A stretch of DNA of 64,000 nt, taken from positions 1,276,285 through 1,340,284 of the forward strand of contig NZ_GL872413.1 of assembly GCF_000192225.1 (NCBI RefSeq). The letters are read 5' to 3'. A program made the translations under genes and the position numbers. Every line of letters starts with the position of its first letter. Position 1 is the first letter of the stretch. The DNA is from Capnocytophaga sp. oral taxon 338 str. F0234. GTDB taxonomy: Bacteria; Bacteroidota; Bacteroidia; Flavobacteriales; Flavobacteriaceae. The notes below the pieces were generated by a model that saw nothing but the letters and a program-made list of their open reading frames with translations, did no database searches and had not been told where the DNA came from. Shown in pieces: positions 44,586 through 53,680 of this stretch.

Positions 44586-45392
44586 ATGAAAAAAATAGTA
44601 TTTGCAGGGTTATTATTAGTACTTTCAGCTTGTAAGACAAATCCTTTTACAGGAAAGCAAACTTTGAATTTTATGCCTAACAGTTCAATTTTTCCTACTT
44701 CATTTAGTCAATATAATCAGTTTCTTTCTTCTAATAAGGTGATTAAAGGAACTCCAGAGGCTCAAATGATAAAACGAGTGGGAGAGCGTATTGCAAAGGC
44801 ATCCCAGTTATGGTTGGATAGGAATGGTTATAAGAATTATTTAAAGGATTATCGTTGGGAATATAACTTAGTAGATAGTAAGGAACTCAATGCTTGGTGT
44901 ATGCCAGGTGGAAAAATAGTTTTCTATACAGGGATCCTTCCTATAGCTAAGAATGAACGTGGTGTTGCGGTGATTATGGGGCATGAAGTAGCGCATGCTT
45001 TAGCTGACCATGGAGCACAACGTATGAGTGCATCTACACTCCAACAAATAGGAGCACTTGCAGGAAATGTCCTATTGAGTAATAGTAAGTATCTCAATGA
45101 GTTCAATACTGCTTATGGTATAGGCACGCAGGTGGGTGTAATGCTCCCCTTTAGTAGGAGTCAGGAAAGTGAAGCTGATGCTATAGGCTTACAAATTATG
45201 GCTTTAGCAGGTTATGACCCTGATGAAGGTTACAGGTTATGGGAACGTATGAGTGCAGCCTCTGGGGGAGGAAACTCTAATTCCTTGCTCAGTACCCACC
45301 CTTCCAATGCTTCTCGAATTGCACATTTGAAAGAGCTTGCCCCTAAGGTGAAAGCAGAAGCTAAAAAGTATGGAATTACCCGATTTGAATAG
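44586..45392 (+). CDS. M48 family metalloprotease lipoprotein (LoiP/YggG-like)
   Basis: A 268-residue lipoprotein with lipobox VLSAC followed by the conserved KTNPFTGKQTLNFMP. The M48 zinc site is MGHEVAHALADHGAQR, with the third ligand in SQESEADAIGLQIMALAGYDP. A C-terminal STHPSNASRIAHLKEL motif completes the core. Proteins of this type act in the periplasm on misfolded or outer-membrane proteins. The chosen ATG (44586) gives a standard lipoprotein signal; upstream codons fall in the promoter. Confidence 0.92.
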   Translation: MKKIVFAGLLLVLSACKTNPFTGKQTLNFMPNSSIFPTSFSQYNQFLSSNKVIKGTPEAQMIKRVGERIAKASQLWLDRNGYKNYLKDYRWEYNLVDSKELNAWCMPGGKIVFYTGILPIAKNERGVAVIMGHEVAHALADHGAQRMSASTLQQIGALAGNVLLSNSKYLNEFNTAYGIGTQVGVMLPFSRSQESEADAIGLQIMALAGYDPDEGYRLWERMSAASGGGNSNSLLSTHPSNASRIAHLKELAPKVKAEAKKYGITRFE

Positions 45393-45401
45393 AGGATAAA
45401 G

Positions 45402-45440
45402 AAGAGTCTCTGGTTGATGCCAAAGACTCTTTCTTTTTTT
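45402..45440 (+). terminator. Terminator after the M48 protease
   Basis: AAGAGTCT (45402-45409) pairs with AGACTCTT (45424-45431), followed by a T-rich run. It lies in the 46-base gap to the convergent DKNYY-like gene. Confidence 0.8.
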
Positions 45441-47226
45441 ATTCTTTAAGCAATTGGCTTTGAATACCTCTTCTTGCGAGCTCTTTCTGTAGCTCCTTTA
45501 TTTTCTTAGTAATTGCTTCTTCTGTATCGGACAAAACAAAAAGGTTGGAGAGAAATCGGTATTCTGAGGAGGTTTTTCCATTTCGGCTAATGATTTTCAT
45601 CTTCCCTATTAGCCCATTTTGTCCTCTTTCTCCTATAGAGAACAGTACATTGTGAATATCATAAATGGGATAACGTTTCCCAATGAAGTTGTTGATACGT
45701 AAGGTGTTTTCCTCCAGAATAAAAGGATCTGTATTGAAATTAAATTTCTTTAGTAAAAAATAAGTACTCAGCCCAATGACTACAACGATAAGGAGTATCC
45801 ATAATAGGTCTGAAGAGAACTTGTCAGCAAGTTGGGTTTTTGCCTTAAAAAGTACTTGGTAGTTGGCAGGGACAAATATTCCCTCATTAATCATTTTTTC
45901 CACTTTAGAAGAGTAAAAAAAGCCTTCTTTTTCTGTACGGGCGTTAAAAGTCTCTTTATTAGTTATTCTATAAACGCCTTCTTTTATTCCTTGTCTGATG
46001 CCATTATAATCCAAAAAATACCATTCGTTTCCTTTCTGCCATATAGGCAAATTGCCTGCTTCCTCCCACTTATGCCAGGTGCCTTTTGCTTGTGTCTGCA
46101 ACATACAGACTTTGGTAGTGTAGGATTTGAGTCCTGGATTTCTTCTACGTCCCCATTTTTCATCCGATAAAAAGAAGAGTAAGTCCTCTCCATTGGAAAA
46201 GTAACCTTCCTCAATTTCTTTGTAATTTTTGAAGACATTTTCTGAGGAAGCCTTTCTGGCTTTCTTATTTTCATTATCATAGAAATACACACCATTCTTA
46301 TTGGTGAAAAATACGTGTTCACTATAAGTATCACTCAAAGTTAGTAGGTGGTAAGGAGAGGTATCAGGATTGAGATCTTTCCCATCTATGAATATCTTTC
46401 CTCCATTGAGAGAGTAGAGAATCTCAAAACTTCCCCATGAGGAGAAGCTACCTGTAACAAGGTCATTCCTATAAGGAATATCGAGTAATTTGGTTTTGTA
46501 GAATACTTGTTTCCCGTTCGAAAAGTAATGAGAATCACTGGTGGATGTAATAGAATGTTTGAGTTTATCTTGATAATCTTTTAGAGATACGATAGGGAAA
46601 AGAGAATCCTTAGCGCCCTCTATCCTCTCACCTTGGTAATAGAAAGAGGAACCATCGGTAGATATGAAAGGAGAACTCTTTATGGAAAAGAACTTACGTC
46701 CATCATCTGCCATTAACTTTATTGGATGATAGTAATAGGTTGGTTTTTTGTTTAAATGAAGTATATATAAGATCTGCCCTATGATACTTGAAATGGCGAA
46801 GGATTCTTTACTTTCTGTATTCCAAGCACAATAATAAGTCATTTTTCCATCTGTGAAAAGATCATTTCCAAGAGAGGTGATAGGTGTTCTTAGGTGAGGA
46901 ATTATTTCGTCTCCACAGAAAACATGTGATTTGTCCCAGCCTATCTGTCTGGCATTATTATTCTGAGAGAACACTTCAAAAGTAAGGGGATCCGCCTCTG
47001 GAATCTCAACATGACCACTTCCTGGTATGGCGACATATATTTTCCCTTTATAATTATAAAAATTGGAGACTCCAATGCGATGGTTATCTATATTTCTTTC
47101 TAAAGAATAATCCTTATCAGAAATGCTACTGAATAAAAGTAATAAAGAAAGGACAATGATCCCTACTAAGGAAATCATCACTATGCGAGAGAGGAGTATC
47201 ATGTTCGGTCTTACATCCTTTACCAT
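45439..47226 (-). CDS. Membrane-anchored DKNYY-like repeat protein
   Basis: A 595-residue protein with an N-terminal transmembrane helix (about 12-33) and a second one near the C-terminus (about 473-493), giving a large exported middle and a small cytoplasmic tail. The exported part has repeated 'DG/NG-K-xYY' units (FTDGKMTYYCAWN, FSNGKQVFYKTKLL, GVYFYDNENKKARKASSENV), matching the DKNYY family of beta-rich proteins. No enzyme motif is seen. Its promoter (TATCTTTG, 47244-47251 minus) is back to back with that of tex. Confidence 0.6.
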   Translation of the reverse strand: MVKDVRPNMILLSRIVMISLVGIIVLSLLLLFSSISDKDYSLERNIDNHRIGVSNFYNYKGKIYVAIPGSGHVEIPEADPLTFEVFSQNNNARQIGWDKSHVFCGDEIIPHLRTPITSLGNDLFTDGKMTYYCAWNTESKESFAISSIIGQILYILHLNKKPTYYYHPIKLMADDGRKFFSIKSSPFISTDGSSFYYQGERIEGAKDSLFPIVSLKDYQDKLKHSITSTSDSHYFSNGKQVFYKTKLLDIPYRNDLVTGSFSSWGSFEILYSLNGGKIFIDGKDLNPDTSPYHLLTLSDTYSEHVFFTNKNGVYFYDNENKKARKASSENVFKNYKEIEEGYFSNGEDLLFFLSDEKWGRRRNPGLKSYTTKVCMLQTQAKGTWHKWEEAGNLPIWQKGNEWYFLDYNGIRQGIKEGVYRITNKETFNARTEKEGFFYSSKVEKMINEGIFVPANYQVLFKAKTQLADKFSSDLLWILLIVVVIGLSTYFLLKKFNFNTDPFILEENTLRINNFIGKRYPIYDIHNVLFSIGERGQNGLIGKMKIISRNGKTSSEYRFLSNLFVLSDTEEAITKKIKELQKELARRGIQSQLLKE

Positions 47227-47243
47227 ATTTGAAATATTTTTTG

Positions 47244-47251
47244 CAAAGATA
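47244..47251 (-). promoter_or_regulatory. -7 promoter element of the DKNYY-like gene
   Basis: TATCTTTG on the minus strand, 18 bases upstream of ATG 47226. It is divergent from the tex promoter 22 bases away. Confidence 0.6.
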
Positions 47252-47272
47252 CTATTTTTCTCCTTGTTTTAC

Positions 47273-47280
47273 TATCTTTG
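47273..47280 (+). promoter_or_regulatory. -7 promoter element of tex
   Basis: TATCTTTG, 19 bases before ATG 47299. The in-frame TTG at 47278 lies inside it. Confidence 0.65.
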
Positions 47281-47298
47281 TGCCTTATTTTTTCAAGT

Positions 47299-49422
47299 AT
47301 GACAAATATTCAATTTATTAAGAGTCAAACACAACTTACTGAGAAGTCCATTGAAAACACTTTGGCATTACTCTCTGAGGGTTGTACAATTCCTTTTATA
47401 GCACGTTATCGTAAGGATAGAACAGGAAACTTAGATGAAGTAGCTATTGAGAATATAGCTAAGGCACAAGTCGAGTATGAGAATATAGGTAAGCGTAAGG
47501 AGACTATCCTGACAAGTATTGAGGAGCAAGGAAAACTCTCTAAGGAACTTCGCAAGCGTATAGAAGATTCCTTTGTGTTGAGTGAATTGGAGGATCTGTA
47601 CCTGCCTTATAAGAAAAAACGTAAAACAAAGGTTGATGTAGCCAAGGAGAATGGATTAGAACCTTTAGCTAAACAGCTGATGAGTCAGCGAGTAGTTGAT
47701 TTAGAACAACTGGCTTCTCATTATCTCTCAGATAAAATAACTACTGAAGAAGAGGCACTACAAGGAGCCTCAGATATTATAGCCGAATGGATTAATGAAA
47801 ACATGTATGTACGAGGTACCCTACGCAGAATTTTTCATAGGAAAGCCCTTATCTGTACAGAGGTAGCCAAGGGAAAAAAGGATGAAGAAGAGGCACAAAA
47901 GTATGCGCAATATTTTGATTGGAGTGAGGTGCTTAGCAAAGCTCCTTCTCATAGAATATTGGCTATGCTCCGTGCTGAAAAAGAAGGATTTATTAAAATG
48001 AAAGTGCAGGTGAATCAAGAGGATACACTGCCTTTTATAGAAAAGACTATTATCAAGAGTGATGGGGAAATAGCTGATTTTCTTAAGAGAACTATTAAAG
48101 ATAGCTATAAGCGACTTTTAGAACCTTCTATCTCCAACGAAACTCTACAGGAAGCCAAAGACAAAGCAGATGCTAAGGCAATTACTGTATTTGCAGAGAA
48201 TCTCTCTCAACTTCTCTTGGCTTCTCCTTTGGGAGAAAAGCGCATTCTTGCCATTGATCCAGGATTTCGTACAGGATGTAAGGTAGTATGCTTGGATGAG
48301 AAAGGTGATTTGCTCCATAATGAGACTATTTACCCTCATGCCCCTCAGTATGAAGTAACCTTAGCAATGAAGAAAATACGTGCTATGGTAGAACAATATG
48401 CTATAGAAGCCATTAGTATAGGTAATGGGACTGCTTCAAGAGAAACAGAGGATTTTATTAAAAAGATTGTTTTTCCACATCCAGTGCAAGTTTTTGTGGT
48501 AAGTGAGGCAGGAGCTTCAGTGTATTCAGCCTCTAAGATTGCTCGAGAGGAGTTCCCTTCCTATGATGTGACCGTACGTGGGGCTGTTTCTATTGGTCGT
48601 CGTTTGTCCGATCCTCTTGCTGAATTGGTAAAGATAGAGCCTAAAAGCATAGGGGTAGGGCAATACCAACATGATGTGAACCCCTCTTTACTCAAAGAAG
48701 AGCTGGATGCTACAGTGATTCGTTGTGTGAATAAGGTAGGAGTGAATCTCAATACCGCTAGTAAGTCTCTTCTTAGTTATGTATCAGGCATAGGGGAGAA
48801 AATGGCAGAGAATATTGTGGAGTATCGTTCAGCCCATGGAGCTTTTACCAAGCGTGAAGACCTAAAAAAGGTGCCTCGCTTAGGGGATAAGGTATACCAA
48901 CAATCGGTAGCCTTTTTACGAGTACAGCATAGTGATAACCCTTTGGATAATTCTGCCGTACATCCTGAAGTTTATCCTATTATTAAGCAAATGGCAAAAG
49001 ATCTGGGAATCTCTCTTAAGGAACTTATTGGAAATAAGAAGGCTATTTCCAGCATAGATATTAGTAAATATGAAAGGGAAGAAGTAGGGAAATTGTACCT
49101 TAAGGATGTATTAAAGGAATTAGAAAAACCAGGTCTTGACCCCAGACAAACTGCTAAGGTGTTTGAATTTGACTCTCATGTCAAGAATTTTGACGATGTA
49201 CAAGTAGGCATGGTACTCAATGGGATTGTTAATAATATCACTGCTTTTGGATGCTTTGTGGATATAGGAATTAAAGAAAGTGGTTTGGTACATATTTCAC
49301 AGCTTAAGGATGGTTATGTATCCAATGTGAATGAAGTGGTAAAACTCCATGAACAGGTGAGGGTAAAAGTAGTAGAAGTGGATACAGTTCGCAGACGTAT
49401 ATCCCTGAGTATGGTACTATAA
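47299..49422 (+). CDS. tex: Tex-family transcription accessory RNA-binding protein
   Basis: A 707-residue protein with the full Tex order: N-terminal helical domain (IPFIARYRKDRTGNLDEVAI, about 33-52), a YqgF/RuvX-like RNase H fold (RILAIDPGFRTGCKVVCLDE), helix-hairpin-helix motifs (LLSYVSGIGEKMAENIVEYR), and a C-terminal S1 domain (GMVLNGIVNNITAFGCFVDI, then ESGLVHISQL). Tex binds nucleic acids and affects transcription; it is broadly conserved. The start at ATG 47299 is set by the promoter position. Confidence 0.95.
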   Translation: MTNIQFIKSQTQLTEKSIENTLALLSEGCTIPFIARYRKDRTGNLDEVAIENIAKAQVEYENIGKRKETILTSIEEQGKLSKELRKRIEDSFVLSELEDLYLPYKKKRKTKVDVAKENGLEPLAKQLMSQRVVDLEQLASHYLSDKITTEEEALQGASDIIAEWINENMYVRGTLRRIFHRKALICTEVAKGKKDEEEAQKYAQYFDWSEVLSKAPSHRILAMLRAEKEGFIKMKVQVNQEDTLPFIEKTIIKSDGEIADFLKRTIKDSYKRLLEPSISNETLQEAKDKADAKAITVFAENLSQLLLASPLGEKRILAIDPGFRTGCKVVCLDEKGDLLHNETIYPHAPQYEVTLAMKKIRAMVEQYAIEAISIGNGTASRETEDFIKKIVFPHPVQVFVVSEAGASVYSASKIAREEFPSYDVTVRGAVSIGRRLSDPLAELVKIEPKSIGVGQYQHDVNPSLLKEELDATVIRCVNKVGVNLNTASKSLLSYVSGIGEKMAENIVEYRSAHGAFTKREDLKKVPRLGDKVYQQSVAFLRVQHSDNPLDNSAVHPEVYPIIKQMAKDLGISLKELIGNKKAISSIDISKYEREEVGKLYLKDVLKELEKPGLDPRQTAKVFEFDSHVKNFDDVQVGMVLNGIVNNITAFGCFVDIGIKESGLVHISQLKDGYVSNVNEVVKLHEQVRVKVVEVDTVRRRISLSMVL

Positions 49423-49541
49423 TTTGAATTATAGAATGAATGCTTATTGATAAAATGGGAAAGCTGCTATATTATGGAAGTAAGTTGCTTTGAAAAATGA
49501 AATAATGGCTGTTCTCTATTGGGGAAATATAATAATTTTTG

Positions 49542-49549
49542 TATATTTG
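49542..49549 (+). promoter_or_regulatory. -7 promoter element of the DUF695-RraB gene
   Basis: TATATTTG about 58 bases before ATG 49607. Confidence 0.55.
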
Positions 49550-49606
49550 TCCCCGAAAAGTGAGAAATCTGTCACTAGATAAAATGATTATTAAAAATAC
49601 TGTATC

Positions 49607-50392
49607 ATGAATCAGAAACAAACTCCTGAAATTCCTCAAAATTGGGATTTCTTTATGTGTAGAATAGAGAATAAGCCTGCTTCTATACGTACTAATCTAG
49701 GCTTGTATAATGTAGCACCTCTTGAGGGGTACACTCATCGCCTGCAATTCTATATAGAGATGAAGCATCCTACTTCTGAGGGGCTTTCCTCCAACGAAGA
49801 ATATCCTATTCTCTGCGATATTGAGGATGCTATCTGTGAGAGTGCAGAGGGAGAAGGGGCCATAATGGTATCAGCTATAAAGAATGATGGCTTTTTGGAA
49901 TTATGGTTCTATAGTCATGAAACAGAGATATTAGCAAAGGTATGCCAGGAGGCTTTATCTTCCTTTGAAGGTTATCACTGTGGATATAATCAAGCAGAAG
50001 ATCCTCAGTGGGATGCTTATTTTGACTTTCTATATCCTGACCCCTATTCCTACCAAGCTATACAAAATAGAAAAGTTATCATGCAGTTAGAGCAAAATGG
50101 AGATAAGCTTGAAGTGCCTCGTGAGATAGATCATTTTATCTATTTCAAGACAGCAGAGCAGCAGCAGGGATTTGCCAAAGAAGCCCAAGAAAAAGGTTTT
50201 ACAGTGCTTCTTAATGATGAGGAAGATGCAAGAACAAGAGCAGCAGAGGGACAAGCTTATCCATATACAGTGCAAGCCACTGGTAAGGATAGCCCAGAGA
50301 ATATTAATAATATTGTATGGGATATTATGGACCTGGCAGAACCTTTTGAAGGAGATTATGACGGTTGGGGATGTCCCAATGTATTGGAATAA
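49607..50392 (+). CDS. DUF695 and RraB-like two-domain protein
   Basis: A 261-residue acidic soluble protein. The N-terminal half (about 8-145, PQNWDFFMCRIENKPASI, then PDPYSYQAIQNRKV) matches DUF695. The C-terminal half (about 160-261, EIDHFIYFKTAEQQQGFAKE, then YPYTVQATGKDSP and PFEGDYDGWGCPNV) matches the 'regulator of ribonuclease E activity B' fold. In E. coli RraB inhibits RNase E. Whether this protein touches an RNase in Bacteroidota is unknown. The fusion itself is a recurrent architecture. Confidence 0.8.
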   Translation: MNQKQTPEIPQNWDFFMCRIENKPASIRTNLGLYNVAPLEGYTHRLQFYIEMKHPTSEGLSSNEEYPILCDIEDAICESAEGEGAIMVSAIKNDGFLELWFYSHETEILAKVCQEALSSFEGYHCGYNQAEDPQWDAYFDFLYPDPYSYQAIQNRKVIMQLEQNGDKLEVPREIDHFIYFKTAEQQQGFAKEAQEKGFTVLLNDEEDARTRAAEGQAYPYTVQATGKDSPENINNIVWDIMDLAEPFEGDYDGWGCPNVLE

Positions 50393-50413
50393 TTCTCCTT
50401 GATAAAAACATGC

Positions 50414-50803
50414 ATGAGAACGTCTGTAAGTAGATTTTATTTGAGGAGTATCCTAAAAATACTTCTTTTGATGGGAGTATTATTGTTATTGCATAGCTAT
50501 ATCGTTGAGATATATTATGGTAAATTGTTGTTTTTTCATCTGGAGTTATTCTATATTTTTCATACTCTATGTGCCATAGTTGTGTGTGGCTTATTACTTA
50601 TTCCCTTAAGAGGGAAGGCTTATATAGGTTATCGCTTTGTGACCCTGACGCTCCTGCAGATGATAGCTTGTTTAGCTTTTCTACTTCCTATGTTGCTCTC
50701 TCAGCCCAAGGTAGGGGAGTGGGATATACTTTCTTTTATGTTTGTTTTTTTTGTAGCTCTTATTTGGGAAGTCTATTTTGCACTTTCTTTGTTAAAAGAA
50801 TAA
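50414..50803 (+). CDS. Hypothetical four-helix membrane protein
   Basis: A 129-residue protein with four predicted transmembrane segments (from ILKILLLMGVLLLLHSYI to FMFVFFVALIWEVYFALSLL) and short loops. I do not recognise a family. It begins 21 bases after the DUF695-RraB gene and probably shares its transcript. ATG 50414 is preferred over TTG 50399 because it leaves a basic N-terminus (MRTSVSRFYLR). Confidence 0.6.
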   Translation: MRTSVSRFYLRSILKILLLMGVLLLLHSYIVEIYYGKLLFFHLELFYIFHTLCAIVVCGLLLIPLRGKAYIGYRFVTLTLLQMIACLAFLLPMLLSQPKVGEWDILSFMFVFFVALIWEVYFALSLLKE

Positions 50804-50839
50804 AAGTAAAAAAATTTTCTATAATAAAAAAAGTTTTTG

Positions 50840-50874
50840 TACCTTTGCAGGCAAATAAAAAATTCGTAAATTTG
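50840..50874 (+). promoter_or_regulatory. Two tandem -7 elements before pdhA
   Basis: TACCTTTG at 50840-50847 and TAAATTTG at 50867-50874 lie 27 bases apart, both upstream of ATG 50931. Either or both may drive pdhAC. Confidence 0.5.
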
Positions 50875-50930
50875 CGCTTTGTTAAGCAACGGATAGATAA
50901 TTAAGAAAAAATATTAATTCATTTGTGATA

Positions 50931-51929
50931 ATGAAAAAAATAGATAAAAAGACGTATTTACAGTGGTATGAGGAAATGCTCTTTTGGAGGAAGTTTGAGG
51001 ACAAATTGGCTTCTGCTTATATCCAACAAAAAGTAAGAGGATTTTTACATTTGTACAATGGACAAGAGGCAATCGTGGCAGGCTGTATGCATGTGATTGA
51101 CCCTAAAAAAGACAAAATGATTACTGCTTATCGTAATCACGTGCATCCTATTGCTTTAGGAGTAGATCCACGTAGGATTATGGCAGAACTTTTTGGAAAA
51201 GATACAGGAACTTCTCATGGTTTAGGAGGTTCTATGCATATCTTTTCAAAGGAACATAACTTCTTTGGAGGTCATGGTATTGTAGGAGGACAAATTGCCT
51301 TAGGAGCAGGAATGGCTTTTGCAGAAAAGTATAACGAGACAGGAGGAGTTGTCCTTACTTTTATGGGGGATGGTGCTACCCGTCAAGGAGTACTTCATGA
51401 AACTTTTAACATGGCAATGAATTGGAAGCTCCCTGTAGTGTTCATTTGTGAAAATAACCATTATGCCATGGGTACTTCTGTAGAGAGAACAGCTAACCAC
51501 CCTGAAATATGGAAATTAGGATTGGGGTATGAAATGCCTTGTGAGAAAGTAGATGGAATGAACCCTGTACCTGTGGCAGAAAAAGTATTTGAAGCAGTGG
51601 AACGTGCTCGCCGTGGCGATGGACCTACTTTCTTGGATATCCGTACTTATCGTTATCGTGGACATTCTATGTCCGATGCACAGCATTATCGTACTAAAGA
51701 AGAAGTGGAAGAATATAAGAAAATAGACCCTATTACTCAAGTACTTGATGTAATCAAAGCTAAAAAATATGCTACTGATGATGAAATAGCAGCTATTGAT
51801 GAACGGGTAAAGAACTTGGTAGCAGAGTGCGAAAAATTCGCTGAAGAATCTCCATTCCCTGAAAAGAATGTAATGTATGATGTAGTATACAAACAAGAAA
51901 ATTATCCTTTTTTACCTCATAAATTATAA
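50931..51929 (+). CDS. pdhA: Pyruvate dehydrogenase E1 component, alpha subunit
   Basis: A 332-residue thiamine-diphosphate subunit. Landmarks are YNGQEAIVAGCMHVIDP, GTSHGLGGSMHIFSKEHNFF, the ThDP/Mg site TFMGDGATRQGVLHETFNMA to ENNHYAMGTS, and the phosphorylation-loop-like TYRYRGHSMSDAQHYR. It decarboxylates pyruvate and acetylates the E2 lipoyl groups. The beta subunit is not in the window; in Flavobacteriia it is commonly encoded elsewhere. The E2 gene follows after five bases, a clear operon. Confidence 0.96.
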   Translation: MKKIDKKTYLQWYEEMLFWRKFEDKLASAYIQQKVRGFLHLYNGQEAIVAGCMHVIDPKKDKMITAYRNHVHPIALGVDPRRIMAELFGKDTGTSHGLGGSMHIFSKEHNFFGGHGIVGGQIALGAGMAFAEKYNETGGVVLTFMGDGATRQGVLHETFNMAMNWKLPVVFICENNHYAMGTSVERTANHPEIWKLGLGYEMPCEKVDGMNPVPVAEKVFEAVERARRGDGPTFLDIRTYRYRGHSMSDAQHYRTKEEVEEYKKIDPITQVLDVIKAKKYATDDEIAAIDERVKNLVAECEKFAEESPFPEKNVMYDVVYKQENYPFLPHKL

Positions 51930-51934
51930 AAGAA

Positions 51935-53545
51935 ATGGCAGAAATAATAAATATGCCGCGATTAAGCGACACAATGGAAGAAGGAGTCGTTGCTAAATGG
52001 CTCAAAAAAGTAGGTGATACTGTAAAAGAAGGTGATATTCTCGCTGAAATAGAAACAGATAAGGCGACTATGGAATTTGAATCCTTCTATTCAGGAACAT
52101 TGTTGTACATTGGTCTAAAAGAAGGAGAATCTGCTCCAGTGGATACCCTTTTGGCAATCATTGGCGAAAAAGGAGAAGATATATCAGCTCTTATAGGGGG
52201 AGGCTCTGCTCCAGCAAAAGAAGCCGCCGCTCCTGCCGCTGCGGAACCAGCAAAAGAAGCCGCTCCTGCAAGTACTCCTGCAGCCATGCCAGCGGGAGTT
52301 CAAATAGTTACTATGCCTCGCCTTAGTGATACTATGACTGAAGGTACTGTAGCTTCTTGGATTAAGAAAGTAGGTGATACTGTAAAAGAAGGTGATATTC
52401 TTGCTGAAATAGAAACAGATAAGGCAACTATGGAATTTGAGTCCTTCTATTCAGGTACCTTATTGTATATAGGAATAAAAGAAGGAGAATCTGCTCCTGT
52501 TGATTCTCTATTGGCTATCATAGGTCCTGCAGGTACCGATGTGAATGCAGTGCTTGCTGCGGCTAAAGGAGGATCTTCTGCAGCTCCTACTGCCTCTGCT
52601 GCCCCTAAGGCTGAAGCTCCTAAAACTGAAGCCCCTGCTGCTACGCCTGCAGCTTCTACAGGAGGACGCGTATTTGCTTCTCCTTTGGCTAAGAAAATTG
52701 CTGAAGAAAAAGGTATTAACTTAGCAGAGGTAAAAGGAAGTGGTGAAAATGGACGTATCGTTCGTAAGGATGTAGAAGGATTCACTCCATCTGCTAAAGC
52801 AGCTACTGCTACAGCTTCTACAGGAAAATCAACAGCACCTGCTATATTTACTCCTGTAGGTGAGGAAGTTACTGAAGAAGTGAAAAATTCTCAAATGCGT
52901 AAGACTATCGCCAAACGCCTTTCCGAGTCCAAGTTTACCGCACCTCACTACTACCTTACTATAGAAGTAGATATGGATAATGCTATGGAATCACGTGCAC
53001 AGATTAATAATCTGCCTGATACTAAAGTATCTTTTAATGATATGGTAGTAAAGGCTTGTGCTATGGCTCTTAGAAAACATCCACAAGTAAATACTTCTTG
53101 GAAGGGAGATGTAACTTTGTATAATAAACATGTTCATATAGGAGTTGCTGTAGCTATTGAGGATGGCTTAGTAGTGCCTGTGCTTAAGTTTGCTGACAAT
53201 CTTAGCCTATCTCAAATAGGAGTAATGGTAAAGGACTTAGCTGGAAAAGCACGTAATAAAAAGTTAACTCCTGCTGAAATGGAAGGAAGTACCTTTACCG
53301 TTTCTAACTTAGGAATGTTTGGGGTGGAACAATTCACTTCTATCATTAATCAGCCTAACTCAGCTATACTTTCTGTAGGAGCTATTATAGAGAAACCTGT
53401 AGTAAAAGCAGGACAAATAGTGATAGGTCATACTATGAGCCTTTGCTTAGCATGTGACCACCGTACTATAGATGGTGCTACAGGAGCTCAATTCCTACAA
53501 ACCTTGAAAGCATATATTGAGAACCCTGTTACAATGTTAGCATAA
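51935..53545 (+). CDS. pdhC: Pyruvate dehydrogenase E2, dihydrolipoyl acetyltransferase
   Basis: A 536-residue E2 with two N-terminal lipoyl domains (about 1-78 and 122-198), each with the lipoyl Lys in EIETDKATMEFESF. Ala/Pro-rich linkers connect to a peripheral-subunit-binding domain (FASPLAKKIAEEKGINLAEV). The catalytic domain has its His in ACDHRTIDGATGAQF. It moves acetyl groups to CoA. The two lipoyl domains are nearly identical in DNA at an exact 360-bp offset. It follows pdhA directly. Confidence 0.96.
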   Translation: MAEIINMPRLSDTMEEGVVAKWLKKVGDTVKEGDILAEIETDKATMEFESFYSGTLLYIGLKEGESAPVDTLLAIIGEKGEDISALIGGGSAPAKEAAAPAAAEPAKEAAPASTPAAMPAGVQIVTMPRLSDTMTEGTVASWIKKVGDTVKEGDILAEIETDKATMEFESFYSGTLLYIGIKEGESAPVDSLLAIIGPAGTDVNAVLAAAKGGSSAAPTASAAPKAEAPKTEAPAATPAASTGGRVFASPLAKKIAEEKGINLAEVKGSGENGRIVRKDVEGFTPSAKAATATASTGKSTAPAIFTPVGEEVTEEVKNSQMRKTIAKRLSESKFTAPHYYLTIEVDMDNAMESRAQINNLPDTKVSFNDMVVKACAMALRKHPQVNTSWKGDVTLYNKHVHIGVAVAIEDGLVVPVLKFADNLSLSQIGVMVKDLAGKARNKKLTPAEMEGSTFTVSNLGMFGVEQFTSIINQPNSAILSVGAIIEKPVVKAGQIVIGHTMSLCLACDHRTIDGATGAQFLQTLKAYIENPVTMLA

Positions 53546-53573
53546 TCTGAATAATTTTGCATAATTTATTGGG

Positions 53574-53604
53574 AAGAGGCATTTGTATAAGTGCCTCTTT
53601 TTTA
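53574..53604 (+). terminator. pdhAC terminator
   Basis: AAGAGGCA / TGCCTCTT stem (8 bp) with a ten-base loop and a T-run, 28 bases behind pdhC. Confidence 0.88.
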
Positions 53605-53680
53605 TTGCTCAGAGCAAAAAATAAATTTGCTTAAGATAAAAAAAAGTTGTAATATTGTACTTTTTATTGAGGAATAAAAT

